From contig JAUHQD010000005.1 of NCBI GenBank assembly GCA_030418115.1, forward strand, positions 62,001 to 126,000: a stretch of 64,000 nt of DNA. The letters run 5' to 3'. Under the pieces are notes generated by a model. It was not told where the DNA came from. It saw only the letters and a program-made list of their open reading frames with translations, and made no database searches. This stretch comes from Alteromonadaceae bacterium BrNp21-10 (lineage in GTDB: Bacteria; Pseudomonadota; Gammaproteobacteria; Enterobacterales; Alteromonadaceae). This document shows positions 56,486-64,000 of the stretch, one piece after another; within the stretch, counting starts at the first letter, position 1; each line of letters starts with the position of its first letter. The translations under genes and the position numbers were made by a program.

Positions 56486-57477
56486 AATTAAAACACTTTA
56501 ATAAAATATGGTCGGCCATTGGACTCTTAGTAGTTATTCAGACCTCAGCAGCGGTAATGCCAAAGCAAGCCGTTGGCACCAGTCCATGGGGAAAGGAGGA
56601 TGAGCGAGGCAGATTAAATTTAATGACTTCCAAAACTAGAGCGGCAGTAATGAGTCGGGCAAATTTTAGTATGGTTTACGACTTGTCGGTTGATCTATAT
56701 GTCGGCATGCCAGGTTGGCAGGCCGCCGGCGACCCTCAGTACCAATTCTGGATGACGCATACTCCCAAGGGCGCGGTAGTAGATGATGTATTGTCTCAGG
56801 GAGAACAGGTTAATAAGCACGTTAGCTATTCCGGTAGTGCCATTTCCATGTATACCCATACTGGCACTCACATTGATGCGTTAAATCATTTTGGCCTCGA
56901 CGGCGAAATCTATAACCACTTTTCAGCTAGCACCCACCTTGGCGACAAGGGTTGGAAAAAGACAGGGGCTGAAAGCATTCCGCCCATTATTGCTCGTGGT
57001 GTACTTATCGATATTCCAGCTGCAAAACAAATCAACATGCTCGTCGATGATTATCGAATCACTGCTGCTGATATCAAACAGACGTTAAAAGTACAAAATC
57101 TGTCCCTCGAACAAGGGGACGTAGTACTGATCAGAACTGGCAGAATGCAAGTCTTTGAAGACTCTCAAAAATACATGTCCAAATCACCAGGGCTAGGCAT
57201 GGACGCGGCAATCTATCTTGCTGAAGCAGGCGCCATGATTGTGGGGGCTGACAATCTTAGTTTTGAAGCTTTTCCATCGGAAATATTAGGTAATTATGTA
57301 CCAGTCCATACCTTCATGCTGGCACAAAATGGCATCCCAATCATCGAACTAGCTAACCTAGAAGAACTGTCGTCTAAGCGTGTGTATGAATTTGCTTTTG
57401 TCGGCGGCTCTTTAAAGCTACGCGGTGCAGATGCAGCCCCCTTACGCCCCATCGCCTTTCCCCTAACTAAGCACTAA
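56482..57477 (+). CDS. Exported cyclase-family (arylformamidase-like) hydrolase
   Basis: 331 residues with a signal peptide (cut near residue 25, SAAV). The cyclase-family metal motif is canonical: MYTHTGTHIDALNHFG near residue 125, HxGTHxDxxxH. It also has GDVVLIRTGRMQVFE and IVGADNLSFEAFPS, as in the long periplasmic/lipoprotein cyclase-family enzymes of uncharacterised substrate. Family chemistry is hydrolysis of amide, ester or lactone bonds next to aromatic or cyclic groups. Unlike the 29692 homologue, all metal ligands are kept. Confidence 0.9.
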   Translation: MKLKHFNKIWSAIGLLVVIQTSAAVMPKQAVGTSPWGKEDERGRLNLMTSKTRAAVMSRANFSMVYDLSVDLYVGMPGWQAAGDPQYQFWMTHTPKGAVVDDVLSQGEQVNKHVSYSGSAISMYTHTGTHIDALNHFGLDGEIYNHFSASTHLGDKGWKKTGAESIPPIIARGVLIDIPAAKQINMLVDDYRITAADIKQTLKVQNLSLEQGDVVLIRTGRMQVFEDSQKYMSKSPGLGMDAAIYLAEAGAMIVGADNLSFEAFPSEILGNYVPVHTFMLAQNGIPIIELANLEELSSKRVYEFAFVGGSLKLRGADAAPLRPIAFPLTKH

Positions 57478-57490
57478 TGGAGTACAACCA

Positions 57491-58117
57491 ATGAACGTGA
57501 TCAAACAATTACAATGGCGTTATGCCGTTCGTGAGTTCAATGACAAAATTATCGACCGCAAAGATATTGAAGAGTTGTCTGAAGCCGTGCGGTTAACTGC
57601 CTCTTCTTATGGTTTGCAACCTTATAAATTAATAGTGATTGAATCTAAAAAAATACGCTCACTATTAGTACCTCACGCGATGGGACAGAACAAAGTAAGA
57701 GACTCCTCTCATTTGTTCATATTGGCTTGTCAAACTCAAATCGATGACGACTACATCGACTATATTTTTTCAAGCACCGAAAATATACGTGCTCTCGATG
57801 AGGGAACACTTGACGGATTCAAAGACCATGTTAAATCGGCGTTCAGTGGCATGAGTGAAGATGCCAAAACAAACTGGGCCCAACAGCAGGCCTATATTGC
57901 TCTTGGTAACTTGCTCACCGTTGCAGCATTAAAAGAAATTGATGCATGCCCTATGGGCGGATTTGATTCGGCTGGATTTGACGAAGTACTTGGCCTAAAG
58001 GAACTTTCACTAAGCAGTTGCGTGATATGTGCATTGGGTTATCGATCTGGTACGGATACGGCAGCACTAGCTGAAAAATTTCGGGTAGATAACCAGCAAT
58101 TCACGATTTTGGTGTGA
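57491..58117 (+). CDS. NfsB-like nitroreductase-family flavoprotein
   Basis: 208 residues of the nitroreductase fold. FMN-binding WRYAVREFND at the N-terminus, SSYGLQPYKLIVI, FILACQTQID, and CPMGGFDSAGFDEVLGL with IGLGY-type ending CVICALGYRSGTD. Reduces nitro groups, quinones or other conjugated acceptors with NAD(P)H. GGAG lies upstream of the ATG; 13 bases after the cyclase gene. Confidence 0.9.
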   Translation: MNVIKQLQWRYAVREFNDKIIDRKDIEELSEAVRLTASSYGLQPYKLIVIESKKIRSLLVPHAMGQNKVRDSSHLFILACQTQIDDDYIDYIFSSTENIRALDEGTLDGFKDHVKSAFSGMSEDAKTNWAQQQAYIALGNLLTVAALKEIDACPMGGFDSAGFDEVLGLKELSLSSCVICALGYRSGTDTAALAEKFRVDNQQFTILV

Positions 58118-58124
58118 CCGGATC

Positions 58125-58556
58125 ATGCTCGCATTTTTAGCTGTTTTGGCCGGCGGATTTATTGCCATCCAAGCTGGCATCAATAGCCAGCTTGGCGCAC
58201 TACTGAAAAACCCATTGTTGGCCACTGCTGTCGCTTTTTTGCTTAGCGCAACTGTGAGCAGTATTAGCGTAATACTGTATTCAAAAAAGCTACCTAGTTG
58301 GCAAACCGTCACTCATATTCCTGCTTATCTTTGGTTTGGTGGTTTTATCAGTGCATTGGGGGTGGGTCTTTTTTACTTTCTAATTCCCAAAATGGGTGTA
58401 GGCCCGATGATGTCATTAGCGTTAGCTGGTCAATTGGTTGTGGCAATACTACTCAGCCATTGGGGGGTATTTGGCTTGCCAATCGTAACTATTACGCCAA
58501 TCAAACTACTCGGAATTCTATCGCTCGTGGGCGGCATAACATTAATTAATTGGTAA
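58125..58556 (+). CDS. YdcZ/DUF606 (DMT-type) membrane protein
   Basis: 143 residues, about five helices with the DUF606 hallmarks: GGFIAIQAGINSQLGALLKNPLLATAVAFL and GFISALGVGLFYFLIPKMGVGPMMSLALAGQLVVAILLSHWG. These half-size DMT-like proteins are thought to be small-molecule exporters but lack firm substrates. Stop and next start overlap (TAATG, 58554-58558), so it is coupled to the GNAT gene. Confidence 0.88.
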   Translation: MLAFLAVLAGGFIAIQAGINSQLGALLKNPLLATAVAFLLSATVSSISVILYSKKLPSWQTVTHIPAYLWFGGFISALGVGLFYFLIPKMGVGPMMSLALAGQLVVAILLSHWGVFGLPIVTITPIKLLGILSLVGGITLINW

Positions 58557-59278
58557 TGCAGATGAACCATTATTCAACACTCAATATTGAAAACATGACA
58601 CAGCTATGGACGGCCTATGGTGCAGTTAACGAAGGTGATTTCAAAGTAAATAACTCTTGGCCCCATAGAATATGGCTGGGAGATAAAAACGGGAAAGATG
58701 ATGCAAACAGGCTAATCCACCTTCCATGGGCTACTCCTAATCATATTCTGGCAAGTTGGGACGTTAATGCCTCGCTGCAACTGGATTTGGCAGTGCACTG
58801 GCAGAAAAACAATCAGCTATTTTTAATGTGGCTTGCCATGAAAGACTACGTAGTGACAGTAAAAAATGATTCAGCAACAGAGCTAGTACAGATAGCATCG
58901 AACAATGTTGATAGTATTAGTAAATTTGTAGCATTGTGCAGCGAAGGTTTTGACTACCCAATAGATGAAAGTGTGATTCAAAATGTTGCACATAATCCTA
59001 AGGTAAATTTGTATGTGCTGTACTCAGACAATGTACCGGTTGCCACTACTCTACTCTACCAACAAAATGAGGTGATGGGCATTTACCAAGTAGCTGTGCC
59101 TCAGCAGTATCGGGGGCAAGGGCTTGCTAAGAAAATGATGTTGGCCATATTAAATAATGCTAAACAGAGCAATGTGGCTACTGTTGTTTTGCAGTCATCG
59201 ACAATGGGGTATGAATTGTATCGTCAATTAGGTTTTTGTAAGAGCGGAATACTGAATTTATACCAGAAAAATGTATAG
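58556..59278 (+). CDS. GNAT-family N-acetyltransferase
   Basis: 241 residues from the ATG at 58556. The frame opens earlier at a TTG, but that would overlap the transporter. Two lobes: an N-terminal region without recognised motif and a C-terminal GNAT domain with acetyl-CoA loop QQYRGQGLAKKMMLAIL and YELYRQLGF. Substrate unknown; a role in detoxifying an amine or in tailoring a metabolite of the operon is inference. Confidence 0.88.
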   Translation: MQMNHYSTLNIENMTQLWTAYGAVNEGDFKVNNSWPHRIWLGDKNGKDDANRLIHLPWATPNHILASWDVNASLQLDLAVHWQKNNQLFLMWLAMKDYVVTVKNDSATELVQIASNNVDSISKFVALCSEGFDYPIDESVIQNVAHNPKVNLYVLYSDNVPVATTLLYQQNEVMGIYQVAVPQQYRGQGLAKKMMLAILNNAKQSNVATVVLQSSTMGYELYRQLGFCKSGILNLYQKNV

Positions 59279-59286
59279 GTAATAAT

Positions 59287-60177
59287 ATGCACAAAATTTC
59301 TCTAGAACAGTGGCGAATGTTTGTCACAGTAGTAGATTGCGGCGGCTTCGCCCAAGCGGGTGACGCATTATTTAAAACCCAATCGACCGTCAGCCACGGT
59401 ATAAAAAAACTAGAAAGTGCCTTGGGCAAATCGCTCTTTGATGTTATTGGCAGAAAAGCGGTGCTTACACCATTTGGCGCCAGTGTGCTTGAGTCCGCTC
59501 GTCTGTTAGTAACCCATGCAGACGCTTTGGAACATGAGGCCATATCCCATAAAAAAACCTTTCAAACTTCATTAAGTGTCGCGATAGACACCCTATACCC
59601 AAAGCCAAAACTTTATCAGGCATTGTCACAATTTTCACAATTGTATCCCGATATCAATGTTCAGATTTATGAAACGGTATTGTCGAGATGCAGTGAGTTA
59701 CTCGAAGATGGCACTGTCGATATGGGTATCGCTAGCACTTTACCCAAAGGCTTTATGGCGCAAGTTGCAAACCTCATCGATATGCAAGCAGTTGTCAGCA
59801 AGGAACATCCGCTGGCGACAAAAATAGACATTAGTTTTGCAGAGTTAGAATTGCATCGCCAAATCGTGATCCGTGATGGCGGCCTAAGAAAAAATAGTAA
59901 CTCCGGCTGGTTAGGTGCAAATGCTCGAACAACTGTGTCGAGTTTACCTGAAGCCCTTGAAGCGGTTAAACAACAGGTGGGGTTTGCTTGGTTGCCTACA
60001 TGGTTAATTGAGCAGACCAAAGTGACTCACAAACTTTTGCCGCTATCGCTGGCACAAGGGCAGATTAGAACAGTTTCGTTGCAGCTTGGGCTACGTTCAG
60101 AATGTAAGGACAATCCGCAGATGGACACGCTGGTCACTTTATTACTGGATAATAACAACGATACTACTCAAATCTGA
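59287..60177 (+). CDS. LysR-family regulator of the DsbA-cyclase-nitroreductase operon
   Basis: 296 residues. N-terminal helix-turn-helix: LEQWRMFVTVVDCGGFAQAGDALFKTQSTVSHGIKKLESALG, then FDVIGRKAVLTPFGASVLE; an effector domain follows (about 90-290). It is the last gene of the operon, eight bases after the GNAT gene, and is the only regulator nearby, so it probably controls this operon in response to an unknown aromatic or cyclic effector. Confidence 0.9.
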   Translation: MHKISLEQWRMFVTVVDCGGFAQAGDALFKTQSTVSHGIKKLESALGKSLFDVIGRKAVLTPFGASVLESARLLVTHADALEHEAISHKKTFQTSLSVAIDTLYPKPKLYQALSQFSQLYPDINVQIYETVLSRCSELLEDGTVDMGIASTLPKGFMAQVANLIDMQAVVSKEHPLATKIDISFAELELHRQIVIRDGGLRKNSNSGWLGANARTTVSSLPEALEAVKQQVGFAWLPTWLIEQTKVTHKLLPLSLAQGQIRTVSLQLGLRSECKDNPQMDTLVTLLLDNNNDTTQI

Positions 60178-60202
60178 CATTTTGGTTTGATGTGCCACTT
60201 CG

Positions 60203-60793
60203 CTAATCTGCACACTTGGGCCATTGGTTAATGTCGCCCAGTTTGGCGTCATCGTTATCGCGAATATCCATATCTTCAAAAAAGGTCAGAAAACCGACTT
60301 CAGGATCCAATTGCATAAACATGTCAAAACTGAGGTTTTTGGGTACTTCATTAACAATACAGGTACGAGTTAGTTGAATACTGATCATACCCTTACCTTC
60401 ACCACCATTGGCTTTATGCTGACCAATGAGTCGCTGGGACTCGCGCATTTGTTTAGCATCCGCATCGGACAATTTAAGCAAAGTCACCACTTCATCGGGC
60501 TGGGCATCATCGAGTAAACGCGGATATTGGCGATTATCATTTTGTACTTCAACCAAATATATATCTTCGATAATCAGGCTGTTATCTTCTGCGGTATATC
60601 CGAGTTTAAATTCCACACTCCCTTTCTGAATCTTAATGCCCTTATCTGCGCGCACCGCGACTTTAATCGACTCGGGTGGGGTTTCAAGAGGGTTAGCCTG
60701 ACTCATGTGATACATAGTGCGTAACGGAATACTGCTACAACCAAATCCAATAACAACCACTAGTGAAAAACAAATATAACGAAAGAGCGGCAT
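60203..60793 (-). CDS. Lipoprotein of unknown function
   Basis: 196 residues with a lipoprotein signal ending in IGFGCSS (Cys19). The mature part is mostly beta strands and charged, with no recognised domain. AAAAGGA lies upstream of the ATG. It is convergent with the LysR gene and stands alone. Confidence 0.78.
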   Translation of the reverse strand: MPLFRYICFSLVVVIGFGCSSIPLRTMYHMSQANPLETPPESIKVAVRADKGIKIQKGSVEFKLGYTAEDNSLIIEDIYLVEVQNDNRQYPRLLDDAQPDEVVTLLKLSDADAKQMRESQRLIGQHKANGGEGKGMISIQLTRTCIVNEVPKNLSFDMFMQLDPEVGFLTFFEDMDIRDNDDAKLGDINQWPKCAD

Positions 60794-60940
60794 AGATTTA
60801 ATTCCTTTTAAATGGTTGAGTAAAATAATGTAAAACCTAAAGTAAGTGGCATTACGACCGCCTCTTATTATAAAAATTCAAACCAACTCATTTATTCTGA
60901 TAAATAACATACAATAACGACCCGCAACATTGAGACGCCC

Positions 60941-61291
60941 ATGAAGAAAACCATTAAAAAGCTAGATAATAATGTGGTTAAAGCCTTAACCATTGCCTGT
61001 GAAACCGCCAAAGATAAAGTCGTGGGTTTTGAATGGCTAACCCATACTGCTGATTTCAGTAACTTCCCCAACAGTTTGATGGTGACTTGTATTTTTGACA
61101 CCGACAGCCATCGTCAATTAGCCGTTGAAAATGAACACGATATTTACCTACGCAAGCTTATCCAAGGACAATTATTAAAAGTCGGAATCGTATTAAAAGA
61201 CCCACGACGTAATGTATTTTTTGATAGCGAAGACAAGTGCCATGCCGAGCATGGAGGGGATTGGCAACGTCGACTTGAAGTAAAACATTAA
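60941..61291 (+). CDS. Conserved hypothetical protein (often mislabelled Fis-like)
   Basis: 116 residues: LTIACETAKDKVVGFEWLTHTADFSNFPNSLMVTCIFDTDS, KVGIVLKDPRRNVFFDSEDKCHAEHGGDWQRRL. I recall homologues of this pattern in gammaproteobacteria labelled Fis-family regulators without visible basis; there is no helix-turn-helix in the sequence. Function unknown. It runs divergently from the lipoprotein gene. Confidence 0.75.
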   Translation: MKKTIKKLDNNVVKALTIACETAKDKVVGFEWLTHTADFSNFPNSLMVTCIFDTDSHRQLAVENEHDIYLRKLIQGQLLKVGIVLKDPRRNVFFDSEDKCHAEHGGDWQRRLEVKH

Positions 61292-61395
61292 CACCCATAG
61301 TTACACTATTAACTATCTTAACTCTTAGGGCGTTTTGATAAATATGCCATAATGAAACCCAATACATGACGTAATAAGTGAAAATTGGAGCCTAG

Positions 61396-62010
61396 ATGAT
61401 AGATAAGATAATCCAAGACTTTTTAATAATATGGGCCACCATAGATCCTATTGGCACTATGGCGTTATTTGCCGGGCTTACGGCTAAATTAACACCTGCG
61501 GAAGCAAGAAAAACCGCATTTAAAGCCATTGCCTATGCCGCAGCCGTCTTATTAGGCGCGGTCATTGTTGGTCAACTTCTACTCGGTGCAATGGGCATTA
61601 GCTTACTGTCATTCCAACTTTCTGGAGGGATTATTCTTTTCCTGTTTGGCTTGCAGATGATTTTTTCTAACAATTCACATGACGACGAAACCGAAGCTAA
61701 ACATGATATGGCCATATTTCCCTTGGCAATTCCTTCAACCGCTACACCAGGGGCAATACTCGCGGTTATTTTGCTAACCGACAATCATATTCACTCGATT
61801 CAAGAACAAGTCACCACCGCCTTGGTCATGCTATCGGTACTTGCATGTACACTCGTTTTGCTACTGCTATCCACCAGAATTATTAAGGTAATAGGCCTTG
61901 GTGGAGCATCCATTCTGACACGCATCATGGGTATGATTTTAACCGCCCTGTCGGTAGAGTTTATTATGGAAGCATTAGGTGTAGAAAATTGGATTGGGGG
62001 CATAGTTTAG
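61396..62010 (+). CDS. MarC-family membrane protein
   Basis: 204 residues, six hydrophobic helices. MarC pattern: WATIDPIGTMALFAGLTAKLTPAEARKTAFKAI, GISLLSFQLSGGIILFLFGLQMIF, PLAIPSTATPGAILAVILL and LTRIMGMILTALSVEFIMEALG. Function of the family is not settled; the old link to multiple antibiotic resistance has been withdrawn for E. coli MarC. GGAG precedes the ATG. Confidence 0.9.
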   Translation: MIDKIIQDFLIIWATIDPIGTMALFAGLTAKLTPAEARKTAFKAIAYAAAVLLGAVIVGQLLLGAMGISLLSFQLSGGIILFLFGLQMIFSNNSHDDETEAKHDMAIFPLAIPSTATPGAILAVILLTDNHIHSIQEQVTTALVMLSVLACTLVLLLLSTRIIKVIGLGGASILTRIMGMILTALSVEFIMEALGVENWIGGIV

Positions 62011-62081
62011 GCGGTGCCAACGCGACACCCAAGCTAAACTTCTACGGCAAAAGTCAATTTTAGCAGCAATTCACTCCATAG

Positions 62082-62102
62082 ATCCCGCATCAAGTGCGGG
62101 AT
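62082..62102. repeat. REP-like palindrome
   Basis: Perfect eight-base stem (ATCCCGCA with TGCGGGAT) around TCAAG, in the gap between convergent marC and the EamA gene. The pattern resembles REP-type intergenic palindromes of gammaproteobacteria. A second short dyad, GCCAGCTGGC, lies at about 62127-62136. Confidence 0.65.
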
Positions 62103-62157
62103 GACAATCCCAAACGCGCGGCAGGATGCCAGCTGGCGCAACCAATAAAAACAGCCG

Positions 62158-63000
62158 CTACTGCCGCCACCTCTTATTCAACCACAATGCCAACACAATC
62201 ACACCACCGCCGATGGCCAATCGGCCAAGATCTGCTTCGCGATTCCATATCAAAACATTCACCACAATCCCGGCGGGGATCAGCAGATTATTCATAATGG
62301 CTAAGGTACCAACATCTACAAGAGTGGCGCCTTTGTTCCAGACAAAATATCCCACGCCGGAGGCGATAATACCGAGGTAAATCAAAATTCCCCATTGCAT
62401 ATTAGTGGTCGGTAACTTACTACTGTCGCCAAAGGCAGCATAAGTGCATAACGCTACTATTAACGCACCAATAAAGAACCAAGCGAATACCGTTTGTTGC
62501 GCAATCTGCTGATGTTCCATTAAGCGTTTGTAAGTGACTTGGCCGGTGGCAAAACACAAGTTAGCGCACTGCACCATGACTAAACCGGTAATGAAGTTGG
62601 CGTTGATGCCGTCGTAACGAATAGCAATGGCACCGAGGGTGGCAATGCTGGCGGTGAGCAAAAAAGTACGGTTGAATTTTTGATTTAGAGCATCGTTGAT
62701 TAAGGTAATGTAGATGGGTGTCATCACTGTGAACAACAATACTTCCGGTACGCTTAGATACAGAAAAGACTGATAGTAAAAGCCATACATCAGCCCCAGC
62801 TGTACGGCCCCCACTGCCATGAATTTTAGGGCTAGTGGCCATTGAATGCCTTTGAGTTTTAAAAAAGGTACAAACATCAGGGTGGCTAATGCAATACGCA
62901 TTAACACGGCAAACCACGGATCGACTTTCCCCGCTAAATACACACCAATAAGGCTGAATGAAAACGCCCATAATAGGGTGACAGCAATTAAATAACGCAA
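62158..63000 (-). CDS. EamA/DMT-family exporter, TTG start
   Basis: 280 residues, ten hydrophobic helices as two EamA halves (AVTLLWAFSFSLIGVYLAG at the start, ILIYLGIIASGVGYFVWNKGATLVDVGTLAIMNN in the second half). Export of amino acids or other metabolites is typical of the family; substrate unknown. The start codon is TTG, with AAGGACG five bases upstream, and TTG CGT TAT TTA is the family-like opening. Ends ten bases into its own small hairpin. Confidence 0.88.
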   Translation of the reverse strand: MRYLIAVTLLWAFSFSLIGVYLAGKVDPWFAVLMRIALATLMFVPFLKLKGIQWPLALKFMAVGAVQLGLMYGFYYQSFLYLSVPEVLLFTVMTPIYITLINDALNQKFNRTFLLTASIATLGAIAIRYDGINANFITGLVMVQCANLCFATGQVTYKRLMEHQQIAQQTVFAWFFIGALIVALCTYAAFGDSSKLPTTNMQWGILIYLGIIASGVGYFVWNKGATLVDVGTLAIMNNLLIPAGIVVNVLIWNREADLGRLAIGGGVIVLALWLNKRWRQ

Positions 63001-63026
63001 TGGACGTCCTTGTGAACTAAGTCAGT

Positions 63027-63482
63027 TTAATGGGCTTGGTACGCTTGTGTACCCCATAGCGGCACGGTAGATAAACTATGTTTAAAGCTGCCTGAAGTTT
63101 CCTTAGTGGAGTAAGACACATACATAAGGGTTTGCGAATCGGCATCGAAAACACGGCGGATCTTCATTGTTTTAAATAACACACTTTTTGATTTAGTAAA
63201 CACTACTTCACCGGATTTGGATTTATCGATCTGACTGATCATTTGTGCCGTGATTTCACCGGTTTGCCGACAAGCGATAGAGCTGTCCGATGGGTCTGCC
63301 AAACTTAAATTAGCTTCAATACTAGCCACATGACAGGTTACGCCAGTAACAATAGGGTCAACCAAGGTATTGAGTTTAATATCCTGTGTAGTAAATAACC
63401 CTAAGGAAATATCACCCACATCATTATTATCGCAGGCGCTTAGTAGTAAACTTAAACTCAATAGTAGCCAATACTTTTTCAT
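63027..63482 (-). CDS. CreA-family periplasmic protein
   Basis: 151 residues of the CreA family: GDISLGLFTTQDIKLNTLVDPIVTGVTCHVASIEANLSLADPSDSSIACRQTG, then FKTMKIRRVFDADSQTLMYVSYSTKETSGSFKHSLSTVPL. The signal ends in LLSAC, so unlike E. coli CreA it may be lipidated. Function unknown. AGGACG precedes the ATG; it is followed by the EamA gene. Confidence 0.88.
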   Translation of the reverse strand: MKKYWLLLSLSLLLSACDNNDVGDISLGLFTTQDIKLNTLVDPIVTGVTCHVASIEANLSLADPSDSSIACRQTGEITAQMISQIDKSKSGEVVFTKSKSVLFKTMKIRRVFDADSQTLMYVSYSTKETSGSFKHSLSTVPLWGTQAYQAH

Positions 63483-63619
63483 CTATTCGTCCTTTTATAA
63501 CCAGAGGCCTAGTCTAAATCAAAATGCCTTAAACGTCGTAAATTAGCCAAAAATGTTATAGATATTAACCCGTCATTGGGATTTACTAGACGATAAAATT
63601 AGCCAAGGAAAGGAACACC

Positions 63620-64000
63620 ATGAACAAGTGCTTTATTATTTTATGCCTGTTTATCAGCCAATTTTGCATGGCAAACCAACTGGAAATCAGAACCGGCCTG
63701 CAATTAACCGCTGATCATTTCCCCCAAGCCAATATTCCTAAGGGTGAATTAAAAGGGCCCTTTGAATTTCACAGCAAGATAATTAGCGGTACGGTGCGCC
63801 GTTATTGGGTCTTTGTACCGGCACAATATAACGCCAATGAACCCGCCAGTTTATTGGTGTTCCAAGATGGCCAGCGCGCCACCAACCCTAGCGGTTCATT
63901 ACGGGTACCGCAAGTTATGGAAAATTTGATTGGCAAAGGCGAAATGCCGACGACCATTGGCGTATTTATTACCCCCGGCAATACCTCGGCCCAATATCCT
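63620..64000 (+). CDS. Exported esterase (start only, runs off the window)
   Basis: 127 codons visible, from an ATG with AGGA upstream: a signal peptide (cut near QFCMA) followed by LQLTADHFPQANIPKGELKGPFEF and RRYWVFVPAQYNANEPASLLVFQDGQRATN. This is the beginning of the alpha/beta-hydrolase esterase type (feruloyl- or acetyl-esterase-like) that is often fused or adjacent to sugar lactonases. The nucleophile and acid residues lie beyond the end. Confidence 0.7.
   Translation, partial: MNKCFIILCLFISQFCMANQLEIRTGLQLTADHFPQANIPKGELKGPFEFHSKIISGTVRRYWVFVPAQYNANEPASLLVFQDGQRATNPSGSLRVPQVMENLIGKGEMPTTIGVFITPGNTSAQYP

Noticed and set aside
62094-62380. Open frames over the end of the EamA gene on the plus strand
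   Set aside because: Shadows of the EamA coding sequence plus the REP-like gap.
1-64000. tRNA, rRNA, CRISPR arrays, phage or intact insertion sequences
   Set aside because: No direct-repeat arrays, no cloverleaf or rRNA-like sequence and no transposase or integrase gene were recognised; a tool-based search could still reveal small RNAs.

Overview
The window looks like chromosome from a marine, polysaccharide-degrading gammaproteobacterium of the Alteromonadales type. This is inferred from gene content: recCBD, a divergent hdfR-maoP pair, MarC, CreA and YbiB/TrpD2 homologues, an alteromonad-style nitrite-assimilation block and a periplasmic carbohydrate-degradation locus. Base composition is moderate and slightly AT-rich throughout. 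I see no rRNA, tRNA, CRISPR array, phage gene or intact insertion sequence.

Layout. 0-4.9 kb: a small EF-hand protein, a GrpB-family protein one base downstream of a secreted S9 prolyl oligopeptidase, an unrecognised acidic protein with a coiled-coil tail, and a small lipoprotein. 5.0-24.2 kb: an L-arabinose locus. Exported GH127/GH146 and GH51 enzymes, an exported esterase, a Tat-exported GH51, a GH95 and a GH97 would release L-arabinose and decorating sugars. An aldose 1-epimerase, a HAD sugar-phosphate phosphatase and araB-araD-araA would carry arabinose to D-xylulose 5-phosphate. A Tat-exported protein of unknown function sits in the same locus. No transporter, TonB receptor or arabinose regulator is in the window.

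24.5-26.9 kb: a tight three-gene operon of a RimK-type ATP-grasp ligase, an AstE/AspA-type M14 metalloenzyme and a RimB-type retropepsin-like protease, which looks like a write/erase system for amino-acid tags on protein or peptide. 27.0-30.6 kb: maoP (Ori macrodomain) divergent from hdfR, then a GlxA-type regulator divergent from an unusual cyclase-family protein and a DUF1272 protein. 30.6-33.4 kb: mobA, moaA and ybiB, with a long structured moaA leader that may be a molybdenum-cofactor riboswitch.

35.1-42.7 kb: nirB-nirD-cobA diverging from narK and a PP2C phosphatase/Ser-Thr kinase fusion, that is nitrite uptake, reduction and siroheme supply, but no nasA nitrate reductase. 42.8-46.1 kb: a large two-component sensor without a visible partner. 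46.2-55.1 kb: recC-recB-recD overlapping end to end, recC starting at TTG. 55.8-60.2 kb: a tightly packed six-gene operon (DsbA-like, exported cyclase, nitroreductase, YdcZ-type transporter, GNAT, LysR) of unknown substrate, my main candidate for an undescribed pathway. 60.2-64.0 kb: a lipoprotein, a conserved small protein, marC, an EamA exporter, creA and the start of an exported esterase that runs off the window.
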